Below, piece by piece: positions 9,001-18,282 of a DNA stretch of 53,242 bases (position 1 is the first letter of the stretch; the number at the start of each line of letters is the position of its first letter). The position numbers were made by a program, and so were the translations under genes. The stretch lies in NCBI GenBank assembly GCA_029210875.1, contig JARGFJ010000015.1, forward strand, positions 1 through 53,242, given 5' to 3'. Under the pieces are notes generated by a model, which saw only the letters and a program-made list of their open reading frames with translations, ran no database searches and had not been told where the DNA came from. This DNA is from Gammaproteobacteria bacterium. Lineage in GTDB: Bacteria > Pseudomonadota > Gammaproteobacteria > Nitrosococcales > Methylophagaceae.

Positions 9001-10476
9001 GTCGATGACGGTGACTTGAATTACACCGTGATGTTGGCTGATGGCTCTGCCTTGCCGGGATGGCTGAATTTTGATGTGAACACCAGGACGTTTACCGGCA
9101 CCCCGACAAACGGCGATGTAGGCCAGCTTGAGATTTTAGTCGCAGCTACCGATATAGGCGGCCAGAGTGCTTCGGATACATTCGTTTTGACAGTCAACAA
9201 CATCAACGATGCACCGGAAGTGATCAACGCCTTGGCAGATCAGGCTACTGACGAAAATGCAGAATTCAATTTTGTATTGTCCACTGATACGTTTAACGAT
9301 ATCGATATTGGCGATCAACTCAGCTATATGGCGACGCTGGCAGGTGGTGAAGCCCTGCCGGTTTGGCTGCATTTTGATGCTGTTAGCCAGACGTTTTCGG
9401 GTAAGCCGACTCTGGATGCAGCCGGTAGTTATCAGATAGAAATCACCGCTACGGATACGGGAGGTTTATCTGCCGTCACTTCGTTTAACCTTGACGTTGC
9501 TGATATCAACCCGGATATCGGTGGCGGTGATAGTGCCGAGACTTTGTCAGGTACTGAATACGCCGATCTGATTTCTGGAAATGCTGGCGATGATGTCTTG
9601 ATAGGCAATGCCGGTAATGATGTTTTGGCCGGTGGCATTGGCAGCGACTGGTTGCAGGGCGGCGCCGGTGATGACACGCTGGTGTTCTCCGAAGATGCGC
9701 TCTGGACAAGGTCGTTTGTTGCCTATAACGCAGGTAGCCCCGGTCATCGAGGCACAAGTGAGCGTGTAGGGTTAACGGCGAGAGGCCGCAGTCACGATTT
9801 GTTTGATGGCGGCGAAGGCCATGATACCGTTACGGGCACTGAGCAGAACGACACGCTTTTCCTTGACGACGGCTACAGTCCGTTGCCGGGAGGAAATGCG
9901 CCACGTATCAGCGGAATTGAACGTTTCGATATGGGGGCTGGCGATGATATTGTCGATTTGACCAGTTCCCGCTATGCCTATGGCGATGCCGAACTGAATG
10001 GCGGGCAGGGCAACGATGTGCTGTGGGGCAGTTCGGGCAACGACTTGCTGAATGGTGGTACTGGTGATGACAAACTGGCGGGGGGCGTTGGTGATGACAG
10101 GTATCTGTTCGGGCGTGGCGACGGACAGGACGTGGTGAACAATTTTGATCCCGTTTCGACCAGCCATGACAGTTTACTCTTCAGTGAAGGCATCAGTGAG
10201 CAGCAACTCTGGTTTGAACAGGTTGGCATGGATCTGCGCATCAGTGTTATCGGTACAGATGACAACGTAAAAGTCAAAAACTGGTATGCCAATGAAAGCT
10301 ATCAGGTTGAAACCATCAGGGCCGGCAATAACAGCACATTGACCAATCACCATGTTGAACAACTGGTACAGGCAATGGCGGCATTTTCACCGCCTGCTTC
10401 TGGAGAAATGAATTTACCAACGACACTGGATGAAGAACTCTCGATGGCTATCGCGGTCAACTGGCAAGCAGCGTAG
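3079..10476 (+). CDS. giant RTX lipase, predicted type I secreted
   Basis: The 2465-aa protein starts with a lipase domain: NLAIRGTE, GHSLGG at 189-194 with nucleophile Ser191, and likely catalytic His293. RTX calcium-binding nonapeptides (GGxGxDxLx) follow in blocks at about residues 515-548, 668-733, 850-1057, 1171-1204, 1533-1574, 2155-2200 and 2281-2345. Residues about 1295-1520 are a Ser/Thr-rich non-RTX segment. Residues about 1948-2140 form two cadherin/dystroglycan-like (CADG) repeats, each ending in an INDAP- or INPD-like linker. The last 60 residues resemble the usual C-terminal end of large RTX proteins, which carry an uncleaved type I secretion signal; no N-terminal signal peptide is seen. 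No HlyB/HlyD/TolC-type exporter genes lie in the window. The enzyme domain is clear; its target (lipid nutrient, host or rival cell) is not. Confidence 0.9.
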   Translation: MTDVNFLYKQAELAMAAYASLTLGKILDENINALINKDFTLRQSEEFAAHYNVITQYDDPNGSGFSATVFSDASGNLNLAIRGTEGITNLPDMETNSYIAQYGAAYDQIVAMYNWWSSATTAEGQAVQQFSINYHTSDNSAPEGALYSVPIGQGLYKNYYLEPSSTVPATGELVAALVSDPDGKLNISGHSLGGHLAMAFGSLFSDFTNQITVFNAPGFIDSTTNQSFFSMLGGNVPDGAVTTNVIANEASENDGFSPIAGLYSQPGENIDIAIEDQIFGDEEIENVPNALNHSQMILTDSLAVLNVLTRLDPNLTTDEYKAIVHAATNSTSGSYEKIVDTLEALFGINNVNLLTGNDNRDALYNAIYDMESDIQQYAGAVNSVSTSDLANSAHLNNTDGFAYRYALENLDPFAITGDVNLYTQHNQNGELNADNFSEHYLADRAILLQAKNEAYVRDNDAFFNYDSQHGTIVYQDSGSGFQANYLSQDTSISPVSQRVKFGGGTADSLEGFTQNDRLYGRDGNDTLNGGDGDDYLEGGSGSDTYIYTEGNDIILDSDGLGNINWKGQVLTAISLNESNSHVDDDNGIRYLFEPDAVSGSVGTLKLFDIANPAESSITINKYRLGQLGLTEAVLKPEQPDLIPADIYIGDDANNLYALDSDQNIDSTLRGFGGKDLLSGQAGNDVLEGGSGDDWLLGGGDNDWLDGGDDNDYLFTGKGKNTAKGGEGNDFILANSVIVPEYPLIDAVDNDIALSRTELWSIIQSTFRFSYQGISYDSNNQLNFLFAPAYPSTPFSGVLATNADVAYTYIPGGGQFGIGSLNVNSLSSSNTSLYHLRVSSLPIVDTNTNTLFGEAGDDLLAGNAGNDWLSGGIGDDKLAGNAGNDTLSGGDGNDTLIAGEGDDVLEGGKNVDYLYGEQGHDRVFGGSGDDFLWGDSEYLDESLHGDDYLDGGDGNDQLVGGAGSDTLIGGQGVDTLFGEAGDDVLEGNTDNDNLQGGAGNDTLRGGAGDDDLWGEADADTLFGGAGKDYLNGGSGDDVLDGGLGNDTLWGGQGKDTFVLNTNGGVDVIYDADGSDIVRFSEGIMLDDISAEIVNGTDGSYLAISYADANSTVYIKNGYESGIAHFQFYDGTVFNTQEFIHATFKQAIEYTTNDAGAPVFGSAFSDTLVGSAYADHLYGGEGDDVLAGGTGDDLLEGGKGNDTYLIGHGTGQDLINGEANEINTLKLLSGLNVSDLSVERQGNDLSLYINNSHDGVIISDYYQHSQAWKIIDDNDVIMSLSSLADTATAVSTAASIAESKDQYISQVKQVYGSALQAHGYVKQGDVYSKTVNWSTGYTSKTYYTDHYSVAIQNQHDHAETINWTHSDLIKQFTETSSSTSIETETSLNSLGAVYAQKSRTGSLASPDYVSLDESLSSGSVKLKGHHVPIYGTGNTYDPLTGQWRSEVMGYWIYPDGVSPSYQDRTLQVTRKTQDVNVTLNIGSLTAEDVSNEITISDNYFTMVDAGAGDDKLSVALSEAGIALPDSSQLTNVGTVGHWLLGNDGNDQIYGGLRNDILIGGRDDDYLNGSLGNDHYLFFIGDGKDAVFDDGANVGMRQQDIIQLPEGVSVSDLNFSWGEKLIASRITETNWKGKLQSLHTTLTLSWGGDDSITVVLPHTNLNIAYGIDLIEFSDGSRVDFETLIGKAGPAPDLDLYNHANELVGTGQIYGGGGNDILQGYSTDQGSSVGLIPFPVLVGGGGTDQLYNPDGARLVGGSGTDTLLGGDGVDELMGGELYQTEGIYYDGVPRFAYGGLWDAGNTFVGGKGADTIWTTAGSDIIEYSAGDGLDTITDVYHTDEALDFPDDFGFGDLTSAQRQQLNDTADILRFGNGISVSDIEVKRATSYTSTIVTRENASLSFALKDGSGGVVFNNWFNAAYNQLKRVEFADGTIWEGELLEGIINGDPINIVPLVQTPLADVVVNEDDILSLPIPENAFVDDGDLNYTVMLADGSALPGWLNFDVNTRTFTGTPTNGDVGQLEILVAATDIGGQSASDTFVLTVNNINDAPEVINALADQATDENAEFNFVLSTDTFNDIDIGDQLSYMATLAGGEALPVWLHFDAVSQTFSGKPTLDAAGSYQIEITATDTGGLSAVTSFNLDVADINPDIGGGDSAETLSGTEYADLISGNAGDDVLIGNAGNDVLAGGIGSDWLQGGAGDDTLVFSEDALWTRSFVAYNAGSPGHRGTSERVGLTARGRSHDLFDGGEGHDTVTGTEQNDTLFLDDGYSPLPGGNAPRISGIERFDMGAGDDIVDLTSSRYAYGDAELNGGQGNDVLWGSSGNDLLNGGTGDDKLAGGVGDDRYLFGRGDGQDVVNNFDPVSTSHDSLLFSEGISEQQLWFEQVGMDLRISVIGTDDNVKVKNWYANESYQVETIRAGNNSTLTNHHVEQLVQAMAAFSPPASGEMNLPTTLDEELSMAIAVNWQAA
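4249..4413 (+). repeat. 165-bp block shared with 2120-2284
   Basis: This is the second copy of the block described at 2120-2284, in the same position relative to the lipase domain and in the same reading frame. Confidence 0.85.
4837..4913 (+). repeat. 77-bp block shared with 1-77
   Basis: This block, just after the first RTX repeats, matches the first 77 bases of the window with about three differences. The match shows that the truncated gene at the left edge derives from, or has recombined with, a gene of the same family. Confidence 0.85.
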
Positions 10477-10984
10477 AAGTAGAACTATTATCTTGATGGG
10501 AGAGCCGAAATTAAATAACTTCAGCTCGGGATAAGAACAGCACCGTCATCTTATCCTTGCAGTAACGTGTCGGAAGCAGGGTATTTCTGGCAAGCCTGGA
10601 GAAGAGGAAAAAGCCGGGTTAAACACCAGATTGCCGCAGTTGCATTTGATGATCTTGCTAACGCAACGGTGAGTGAATTTGACGTTGTAAACAGTGAAAG
10701 CATCACTCGATTTTTTAAACGCGAATTTAGAACGGTGTTAGCCACCTTCTTCAAGGCGACATTGCCTGTAATCGGCAATGATTTATCATCTCGGAACAAC
10801 GACAATTTTCAGATCCTTAAATCTGCATCTTCTTCAAGTTGATTGGGTATTTAGTGTTATGTTGAAACACCGTAATAATGGTTGAGAGCATGATCGAAAG
10901 ACTTTATCGCCAGTTAATTACCAAATGACTTTAGCTGAAACCTTATGGATAGACTCTGAAATACAATGAGTTATTAGTATTGGC
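10477..10984. other. 508-bp gap without a convincing gene
   Basis: Open frames exist on both strands (10567-10842 plus, 10551-10805 minus), but neither has a good ribosome binding site or a family I recognise. They may be remnants. A 7-bp stem (GGATAAG at 10529-10535 with CTTATCC at 10550-10556) lies downstream of the RTX gene without a T run, so it is only a weak terminator candidate. A second small stem, CATTGCC/GGCAATG, lies near 10763-10783. A repeat end is found at 10825-10850. No small DGGV-type gene is present here. Confidence 0.5.
10825..10850 (-). repeat. solo copy of the terminal repeat seen at 15849-16058
   Basis: The sequence GCATCT, an extra TCT, then TCAAGTTGATTGGGTAT matches the right end of the element at 16036-16058 and, in reverse complement, its left end (ATACCC...GAAGATGCAGAT). 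The opposite end was not found nearby, so this may be a solo or decayed copy. Confidence 0.55.
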
Positions 10985-11400
10985 GTGAATAAGGTAAACT
11001 ACTCACTTTTCGACGATTGGGAAAACAAGGTGCTACAGTTATTAGCCATTGCTGGTGGTGGTGCGTTAGGTGCTGTATTTCGGTTTGGCGTGTCTAATGG
11101 CGTCCATCGTGTATTAGGTCGTGATTTTCCTTATGGTACTTTGGCCGTAAATGTTATCGGTTCATTGTTAATGGGACTGTTATTTACGCTTTTTGTCGAA
11201 CGCTTGGCACTATCAGCGGAATGGCGATCAGCTATTTTTATTGGTTTTCTGGGTGCTTTTACTACGTTTTCAACATTTTCATTTGAAACGATTAGTTTGA
11301 TCCAGTCAGGTGCACTGCTAAGAGCGATGTTAAATATAGTAATCAGTATTATTCTATGCCTTGGCGCAACATGGCTGGGCTTAGGATTAGGGAGACAATT

Positions 11401-11404
<4 letters not shown>
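10985..11404 (+). CDS. crcB: fluoride channel CrcB/Fluc
   Basis: This is a small integral membrane protein of the CrcB family, which exports fluoride as a dual-topology dimer. Four hydrophobic segments are visible. Family signatures are GGALGAVFRF near the N-terminus, the asparagine-containing GTLAVNVIGS, and GFLGAFTTFSTFS in the third segment. The frame opens with GTG at 10985 (139 aa). An in-frame GTG at 11030 would give 124 aa beginning MLQLL, closer to the usual family length and start, so the true start may be 11030. The stop overlaps the DUF190 gene by four bases (ATGA). I see no fluoride riboswitch in the leader. Confidence 0.9.
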
Positions 11405-13655
<2,251 letters not shown>

Positions 13656-13692
13656 GATGACTCTTGTTGCAAACAAGACGTAGGAGAACACT

Positions 13693-14910
13693 TTGGATAC
13701 GGTAGCATTACAATCCCGTCGTATAGTTTCTGGCATGAGGCCAACGGGCAAGTTACATTTAGGTCATTACCATGGCGTACTTAAAAACTGGATTAAACTC
13801 CAACATGAGTTTGATTGCTTCTTTTTTGTCGCTGATTGGCATGCGTTGACTACGCACTATGAAGATAGCCACGTCATTGAAGAAAGTGTCTGGGAAATGG
13901 TGATAGATTGGATCGCTGCGGGTATTGAGCCATCTGCTGTATCACTGTTTTTACAGTCAAAAGTGCCTGAACATGCTGAATTACATTTATTGTTATCAAT
14001 GATTACGCCACTGTCATGGTTAGAACGTGTTCCTACCTATAAAGATCAGCAAGAAAAATTAAAAGAAAAAGACTTATCAACCTATGGCTTTTTAGGTTAT
14101 CCATTGCTGCAAAGTGCTGATATTTTGATTTATCGTGCAGGCCAAGTACCAGTAGGTGAAGATCAGGTTGTTCATGTTGAATTAACCCGTGAAGTAGCGC
14201 GTCGCTTCAATCATATCTATGGTCGCGAAAAAGACTTTGAAGAAAAAGCAGAAGCCGCGATTAAAAAAATGGGCAAGAAAAATGCTAAGTTATATAACAC
14301 TTTGCGAAAATCTTACCAAGAACAAGGTGATGCTGAAGCTCTAGAAACTGCTCGCGCATTGCTAAAAAGTCAGCAAAATTTAGCATTAGGTGATACTGAA
14401 CGTTTGTTTGGTTATTTAGAAGGTGGTGGTAAAGTTATTTTGCCTGAGCCAAAAGCGCTATTAACACCTGCGTCTAAAATGCCGGGATTAGACGGTCAAA
14501 AGATGTCTAAATCCTATGGCAATACCATTTCATTACGTGAACCAGAACAGTCGCTCACTGAAAAAATTAAAAAAATGCCAACGGATACTAATCGAGTACG
14601 TCTTACCGATCCAGGTGATCCGGATAGATGTCCTGTTTGGCAGTTGCATGAAGTGTATGCAACGGAAGATCAAAAACAATGGGTTCAACAAGGCTGTCGC
14701 AGTGCTGGCATCGGTTGCTTGGACTGTAAAGGTCCGTTAATTGATGCGATTGCAGCGGAACTTAAACCAATTCGACAACGTGCCGAAGAGTTAAGCTCAC
14801 ACCCGGAAGATGTTCGACGTATTATTGAAGATGGTAATGAAGCTGCACGTGAAGTAGCTCAAGATACCCTTGAAGAAGTGCGATCAGCAATGGGGTTAAG
14901 TTATAAATAA
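13693..14910 (+). CDS. trpS: tryptophanyl-tRNA synthetase
   Basis: This class I synthetase charges tRNA-Trp. The HIGH-type signature is KLHLGH at residues 20-25 and the KMSKS loop is at 270-274. The late Cys pair region (GIGCLDCKGPL) is typical of bacterial TrpS. At 405 aa it is longer than the about 335-aa E. coli type: a Lys/Glu-rich insertion covers about residues 180-240, as in some other proteobacterial TrpS proteins. The start is TTG, supported by TAGGAG six bases upstream. Confidence 0.95.
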   Translation: MDTVALQSRRIVSGMRPTGKLHLGHYHGVLKNWIKLQHEFDCFFFVADWHALTTHYEDSHVIEESVWEMVIDWIAAGIEPSAVSLFLQSKVPEHAELHLLLSMITPLSWLERVPTYKDQQEKLKEKDLSTYGFLGYPLLQSADILIYRAGQVPVGEDQVVHVELTREVARRFNHIYGREKDFEEKAEAAIKKMGKKNAKLYNTLRKSYQEQGDAEALETARALLKSQQNLALGDTERLFGYLEGGGKVILPEPKALLTPASKMPGLDGQKMSKSYGNTISLREPEQSLTEKIKKMPTDTNRVRLTDPGDPDRCPVWQLHEVYATEDQKQWVQQGCRSAGIGCLDCKGPLIDAIAAELKPIRQRAEELSSHPEDVRRIIEDGNEAAREVAQDTLEEVRSAMGLSYK

Positions 14911-14957
14911 GTCGATATGTTGTTATATCAATTTCATCATGTCGGGAGACAACAGAA

Positions 14958-15833
14958 ATGTCAGAAAGAATTCAAAAAATATTAGCTCGAGCAGGTTACG
15001 GTTCAAGACGTCAAATAGAAACGTGGATCAAGGAAGGTAAAGTGACTCGAAACGGCGAGGTTGCCAATTTGGGCGATCAAGCTGAAATCGGTGATACCTT
15101 ACGTTTGGATGGTAAACCACTTTCGCCAAAACGCTTATGGCAACAACCGCAGCAAGTATTGTTATATAACAAACCTGTTGGTGAGGTGTGTACACGTAAA
15201 GATCCGGAAGGTCGTCGCACCATTTTCCAGGCACTACCGACACCTGAACAAGGACGTTGGGTCAGTGTTGGTCGTTTAGATATTAATACCAGCGGTCTTA
15301 TTATTTTGACTACCGATGGTGAATTAGCCAATAAATTGATGCATCCATCGAATGAAATGGATCGTGAGTATGCTGTACGAGTGTTAGGTGAAGTGACCAC
15401 CGACATGATGCAGACTTTACGTGATGGTGTTGAATTAGAAGACGGTAAAGCCAAATTTGCTGATATTCAGGAAGCAGGCGGCGAAGGCGCTAACCATTGG
15501 TATCATGTCGTTATTCAAGAAGGTAGAAATCGTGAAGTACGGCGTTTATGGGAAAGCCAAGGGGTGCAAGTTAGCCGTTTAATGCGTGTACGTTATGGGC
15601 CTATCATTATTCCAAACCAGCTTAAAATGGGTAAGTGGATGATGTTACAAGGCAAGGATTTGGATGCCTTATATGAGGCTGTAGACCTGCAAACGCAACA
15701 AGCACCTAAAGCGGGGCGTGCTCAGCGTGAGAAAAAACTTCGACCGTTAAAAACTGAGACAGTAAAACCACGTCAAAAAAATGTCAGTAATGACGCTAAT
15801 ACTAAACGTTCGCCACGTTTAAGAGGGCGTTAA
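14958..15833 (+). CDS. rluB: 23S rRNA pseudouridine(2605) synthase RluB
   Basis: The 291-aa protein has an N-terminal S4 RNA-binding domain (about residues 1-60, starting SERIQKILARAGYGSR) and an RsuA-type pseudouridine synthase domain. The catalytic Asp108 is in GRLDINTSGL. A basic tail (about 240-291) probably binds rRNA. The motif REVRRLWES supports RsuA/RluB over RluA. The gene commonly lies near trpS with scpA and scpB between them; here those two are absent and rluB follows trpS by 47 bases. RluE/RluF are less likely given the context. Confidence 0.92.
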   Translation: MSERIQKILARAGYGSRRQIETWIKEGKVTRNGEVANLGDQAEIGDTLRLDGKPLSPKRLWQQPQQVLLYNKPVGEVCTRKDPEGRRTIFQALPTPEQGRWVSVGRLDINTSGLIILTTDGELANKLMHPSNEMDREYAVRVLGEVTTDMMQTLRDGVELEDGKAKFADIQEAGGEGANHWYHVVIQEGRNREVRRLWESQGVQVSRLMRVRYGPIIIPNQLKMGKWMMLQGKDLDALYEAVDLQTQQAPKAGRAQREKKLRPLKTETVKPRQKNVSNDANTKRSPRLRGR

Positions 15834-15848
15834 CTCCATTGGAATGAT

Positions 15849-16058
15849 ATACCCGTAATCATTGAAGATGCAGATATGGCTAAAAATTTCCGTTCACCCT
15901 GAGCTCTGAGCTCGTCGAAGAGCCGAAGGGTTAGCTTATACTTAGGTTCATGGTTCGACAAGCTCTCGGCAACTGCTCCTGCGTTGCTCTACCTCCTGCA
16001 TCCATGCAGTCGACCACGAACGGTAAAAGTAGTAAGCATCTTCAAGTTGATGGGGTCT
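15849..16058. repeat. 210-bp nested inverted-repeat element (MITE-like, non-coding)
   Basis: The outer ends are imperfect inverted repeats of about 23 bp: ATACCC...TTGAAGATGC at 15849-15871 and GCATCTTCAAGTTGATGGGG at 16036-16055 onward. Inside, GAGCTCGTCGAA (15908-15919) pairs with TTCGACAAGCTC (15954-15965) with one mismatch, and CCGTTC near 15890 pairs with GAACGG near 16017-16022. No open frame of use is present. It fills the gap between convergent rluB and the diguanylate cyclase gene. The end sequence recurs once at 10825-10850. A miniature transposable or REP-type element is the best reading. Confidence 0.75.
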
Positions 16059-16093
16059 AGAAAGCGTTTGCAAACAACGCTTTCTATTCAGGA

Positions 16094-17023
16094 TTAAGCC
16101 GTCTTTGCCTGGATTGTTTGGTTACGACCAGCTTTTTTAGCTTGATACAAAGCATGATCTGCACGATCAAATAGCGCTGATCCTTTTTCACCACGATTTA
16201 GTTGAGCAACACCTAAACTGATTGTGAAGCCAAAGCTGCGTTTACCATCAGTACAAAAAAGTTGTGATGCGGCTACACGTATACGTTCAGCAACAGAAAC
16301 AGCAGCTTGTGCATCTGTATTGCTCAAAATAAGTACAAATTCCTCGCCGCCATATCGGAATGCAATATCACTGCCACGCATGGTTTCAGTAATAACCTCA
16401 GCCAAGCTTTTTAATGCTTGATCGCCACTGCTGTGACCGTAGGTATCATTAACAACTTTGAAGTTATCAATATCAAGTACGATTAATGACATTGGTGTTT
16501 GTTGACGGTGTGCTAAACCAATTTCACGTTGCAGACTGCTGTCAAAAGCAGCGCGATTATTTAATCCTGTTAAACCATCGGTTAACGCTGCCGACTGAGC
16601 TTGGCGATAGAGCAATGAATTGCGTAATGGGTAGATTAATTTACAGAGTAAATTTTCAATGTTTTCGCTATCGAAATCGTCAAATTTAATTCGGCGTGTG
16701 AAGGTGATTTCACCAAGCCAGACACCGTTCATTTCCAGGCGGTAATTACATGAATGATGGCTGCGTGTTCCGATAGTAATATCGCAATGCACGCCTTGGT
16801 GTTGGTAGTTAAAACTGTCATAGTTGAGTATGTTGTTGATTTGCTTATGAAATAAGCCGATAACGTCATCTAAATCCAAACTGGTTTGTAAAATAGCGGG
16901 TAAGCTCGCTGCCACAGCTTCGATGCTATCTTGTTTAGGCTGTGATTCGATAAATGCTGATGCATGGTTACGATCACTTACAAGTGATAACTTTGTATTG
17001 TCTGAATTTAATTGCTTAGCCAT
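16094..17023 (-). CDS. diguanylate cyclase (GGDEF domain)
   Basis: The 309-aa cytoplasmic protein has a C-terminal GGDEF domain (about 140-305) that makes cyclic di-GMP from GTP. The active site is GGEEF at 225-229. An inhibitory I-site, RGSD at 216-219, lies exactly five residues before it, so product inhibition is expected. DIDNFKVVNDTYGH gives the metal-binding region. The N-terminal 135 residues look like a GAF-type sensory region, but I cannot name its ligand. No membrane segments are present. It appears monocistronic, and the repeat element lies downstream. Confidence 0.93.
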   Translation of the reverse strand: MAKQLNSDNTKLSLVSDRNHASAFIESQPKQDSIEAVAASLPAILQTSLDLDDVIGLFHKQINNILNYDSFNYQHQGVHCDITIGTRSHHSCNYRLEMNGVWLGEITFTRRIKFDDFDSENIENLLCKLIYPLRNSLLYRQAQSAALTDGLTGLNNRAAFDSSLQREIGLAHRQQTPMSLIVLDIDNFKVVNDTYGHSSGDQALKSLAEVITETMRGSDIAFRYGGEEFVLILSNTDAQAAVSVAERIRVAASQLFCTDGKRSFGFTISLGVAQLNRGEKGSALFDRADHALYQAKKAGRNQTIQAKTA

Positions 17024-17143
17024 GTTGCATGTCCTTGTTCCAGTATCTGTGTTTGATTAGATACTAGCTATAAACATGCCAAGTCGATATTGTCCTTTTT
17101 TATCAGTATGTTATGGTTGGTGTGGCAATAGTTTGACGGTGTA

Positions 17144-17878
17144 TTACTGTGCGTTTAAAACCTGTCCTGTTGTCGTGAGGCTATCATCACTCATCAATAA
17201 TAAATAGACATTAGTGATGTCGTGTGCTGCTGGTAAATGCGTTGGATCAATCCCAGGGTAGGCGCGAGCATGTAGATCGGTTCTGACTGTTCCTGGATCG
17301 ATGCAGTTCACGCGAATTCGTCCCTCTGACTCCAGTTCATCAGCAAGTTGTTTTGAGAGCGCTTCTATTCCTGCCTTGGCAATACCATAAGCCGATTGAT
17401 AGGCTTTATTTTGATTGGCATCAGTCGTAAAAATCACTGAGGCAGTATCAGATTTTTCCAATAAGGATAAACATGCTTTTGTCAGTAAATAAGGCGCAGT
17501 AAGGTTAACATGCAAGGTTTCAGCCCAGGACTTGGGATCTTGATGTGCGATAGGTGCAATCTGACCTAATGTTGCCGCGCAGTGCACAATACCATCAAGT
17601 CGACCATAATTATCATTAATGCTGGAGGCTAAGTTGGCATAATCTTCAACACTTGCGCCTTTAAGATCAAGCGGATAAATAGCCGAATTGTTGGAAGGGG
17701 ATTGTTCCAAAATAGCATCGTAGCTTGTTTCAAGTGCTGGAATGTTTTTATCAAGCAAGATGATACGAGCACCATAACTGGCATAATGCTTAGCAATAGC
17801 TGCACCGATGCCGTTTCCGGCACCAGTGACCAGAATAACTTTGTCTTTGAGAAAAGTCGGTTTAGCGGTGTAATCCAT
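17144..17878 (-). CDS. yciK: short-chain dehydrogenase/reductase, YciK-like
   Basis: The 244-aa protein is a classical SDR oxidoreductase. The dinucleotide-binding motif TGAGNGIG is near residue 19, and YGIAK gives the catalytic Tyr and Lys. The typical catalytic Ser position appears replaced in the TTDANQNKAYQSAYG stretch, as in YciK-type proteins. The substrate is unknown. Its ATG overlaps the stop of the lipoprotein gene by one base (TAATG), so the two are coupled. Confidence 0.85.
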   Translation of the reverse strand: MDYTAKPTFLKDKVILVTGAGNGIGAAIAKHYASYGARIILLDKNIPALETSYDAILEQSPSNNSAIYPLDLKGASVEDYANLASSINDNYGRLDGIVHCAATLGQIAPIAHQDPKSWAETLHVNLTAPYLLTKACLSLLEKSDTASVIFTTDANQNKAYQSAYGIAKAGIEALSKQLADELESEGRIRVNCIDPGTVRTDLHARAYPGIDPTHLPAAHDITNVYLLLMSDDSLTTTGQVLNAQ

Positions 17879-18207
17879 TATTCTTCACTTGCAGGAAAAA
17901 ATTGATTGAATTTCACTTTACCATTTTGAAATTGCACGCTGGTTTTACCTGATTTGTCAGTCCATTCACTGTAAGTAATGGTTAGATCATCAATAGTACG
18001 TGTTTGAATAATCTTTGGATCACCTAAAATAGCTTTGACTTCTTGTTCGGTCATACCAACTTCGATTTTAGTATTTTGTATGGTGGCAGATGTGGCTGTA
18101 GCCGTTTCAGAAAGTGCATGAGTTTCCGGTGTCTCACTTTCTGAGCAGGCAATAAGTGTCAAACAGACAATTAATGACGATACTAGCAAGCTAACGCGTG
18201 TAGACAT
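17878..18207 (-). CDS. SmpA/OmlA-like outer membrane lipoprotein
   Basis: The 109-aa protein has a signal peptide ending in the lipobox LIAC, so Cys21 should be lipidated. After a Thr/Ser-rich linker comes a small domain (about residues 45-105) with KIEVGMTEQEVKAILGDP, the signature of the SmpA/OmlA (BamE-like) fold. It is not BamE itself by sequence; many small lipoproteins share this fold. It is cotranscribed with the SDR gene. Confidence 0.8.
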   Translation of the reverse strand: MSTRVSLLVSSLIVCLTLIACSESETPETHALSETATATSATIQNTKIEVGMTEQEVKAILGDPKIIQTRTIDDLTITYSEWTDKSGKTSVQFQNGKVKFNQFFPASEE

Positions 18208-18261
18208 TTCGAACTCCTAAAAATGATTTAAACAAAGAATTTAGCTACTGGAGTATAACAA

Positions 18262-18277
18262 GACTCGAACACATGTT
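18262..18277. promoter_or_regulatory. palindromic site upstream of the lipoprotein gene
   Basis: TCGAACA and TGTTCGA face each other across two bases, between the end of hpnE and the start of the lipoprotein gene. On the minus strand a possible -10 (TATACT) lies just downstream. It may be an operator over the -35 region, or a weak terminator stem for hpnE. Confidence 0.3.
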
Positions 18278-18282
18278 CGACT

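Noticed and set aside
10567-10842. 91-aa open frame on the plus strand
   Set aside because: No ribosome binding site or recognisable family, and its end runs into the repeat copy at 10825-10850. Kept only as part of the gap description.
10850-10984. Fluoride riboswitch before crcB
   Set aside because: No matching conserved core or pseudoknot was visible by eye.
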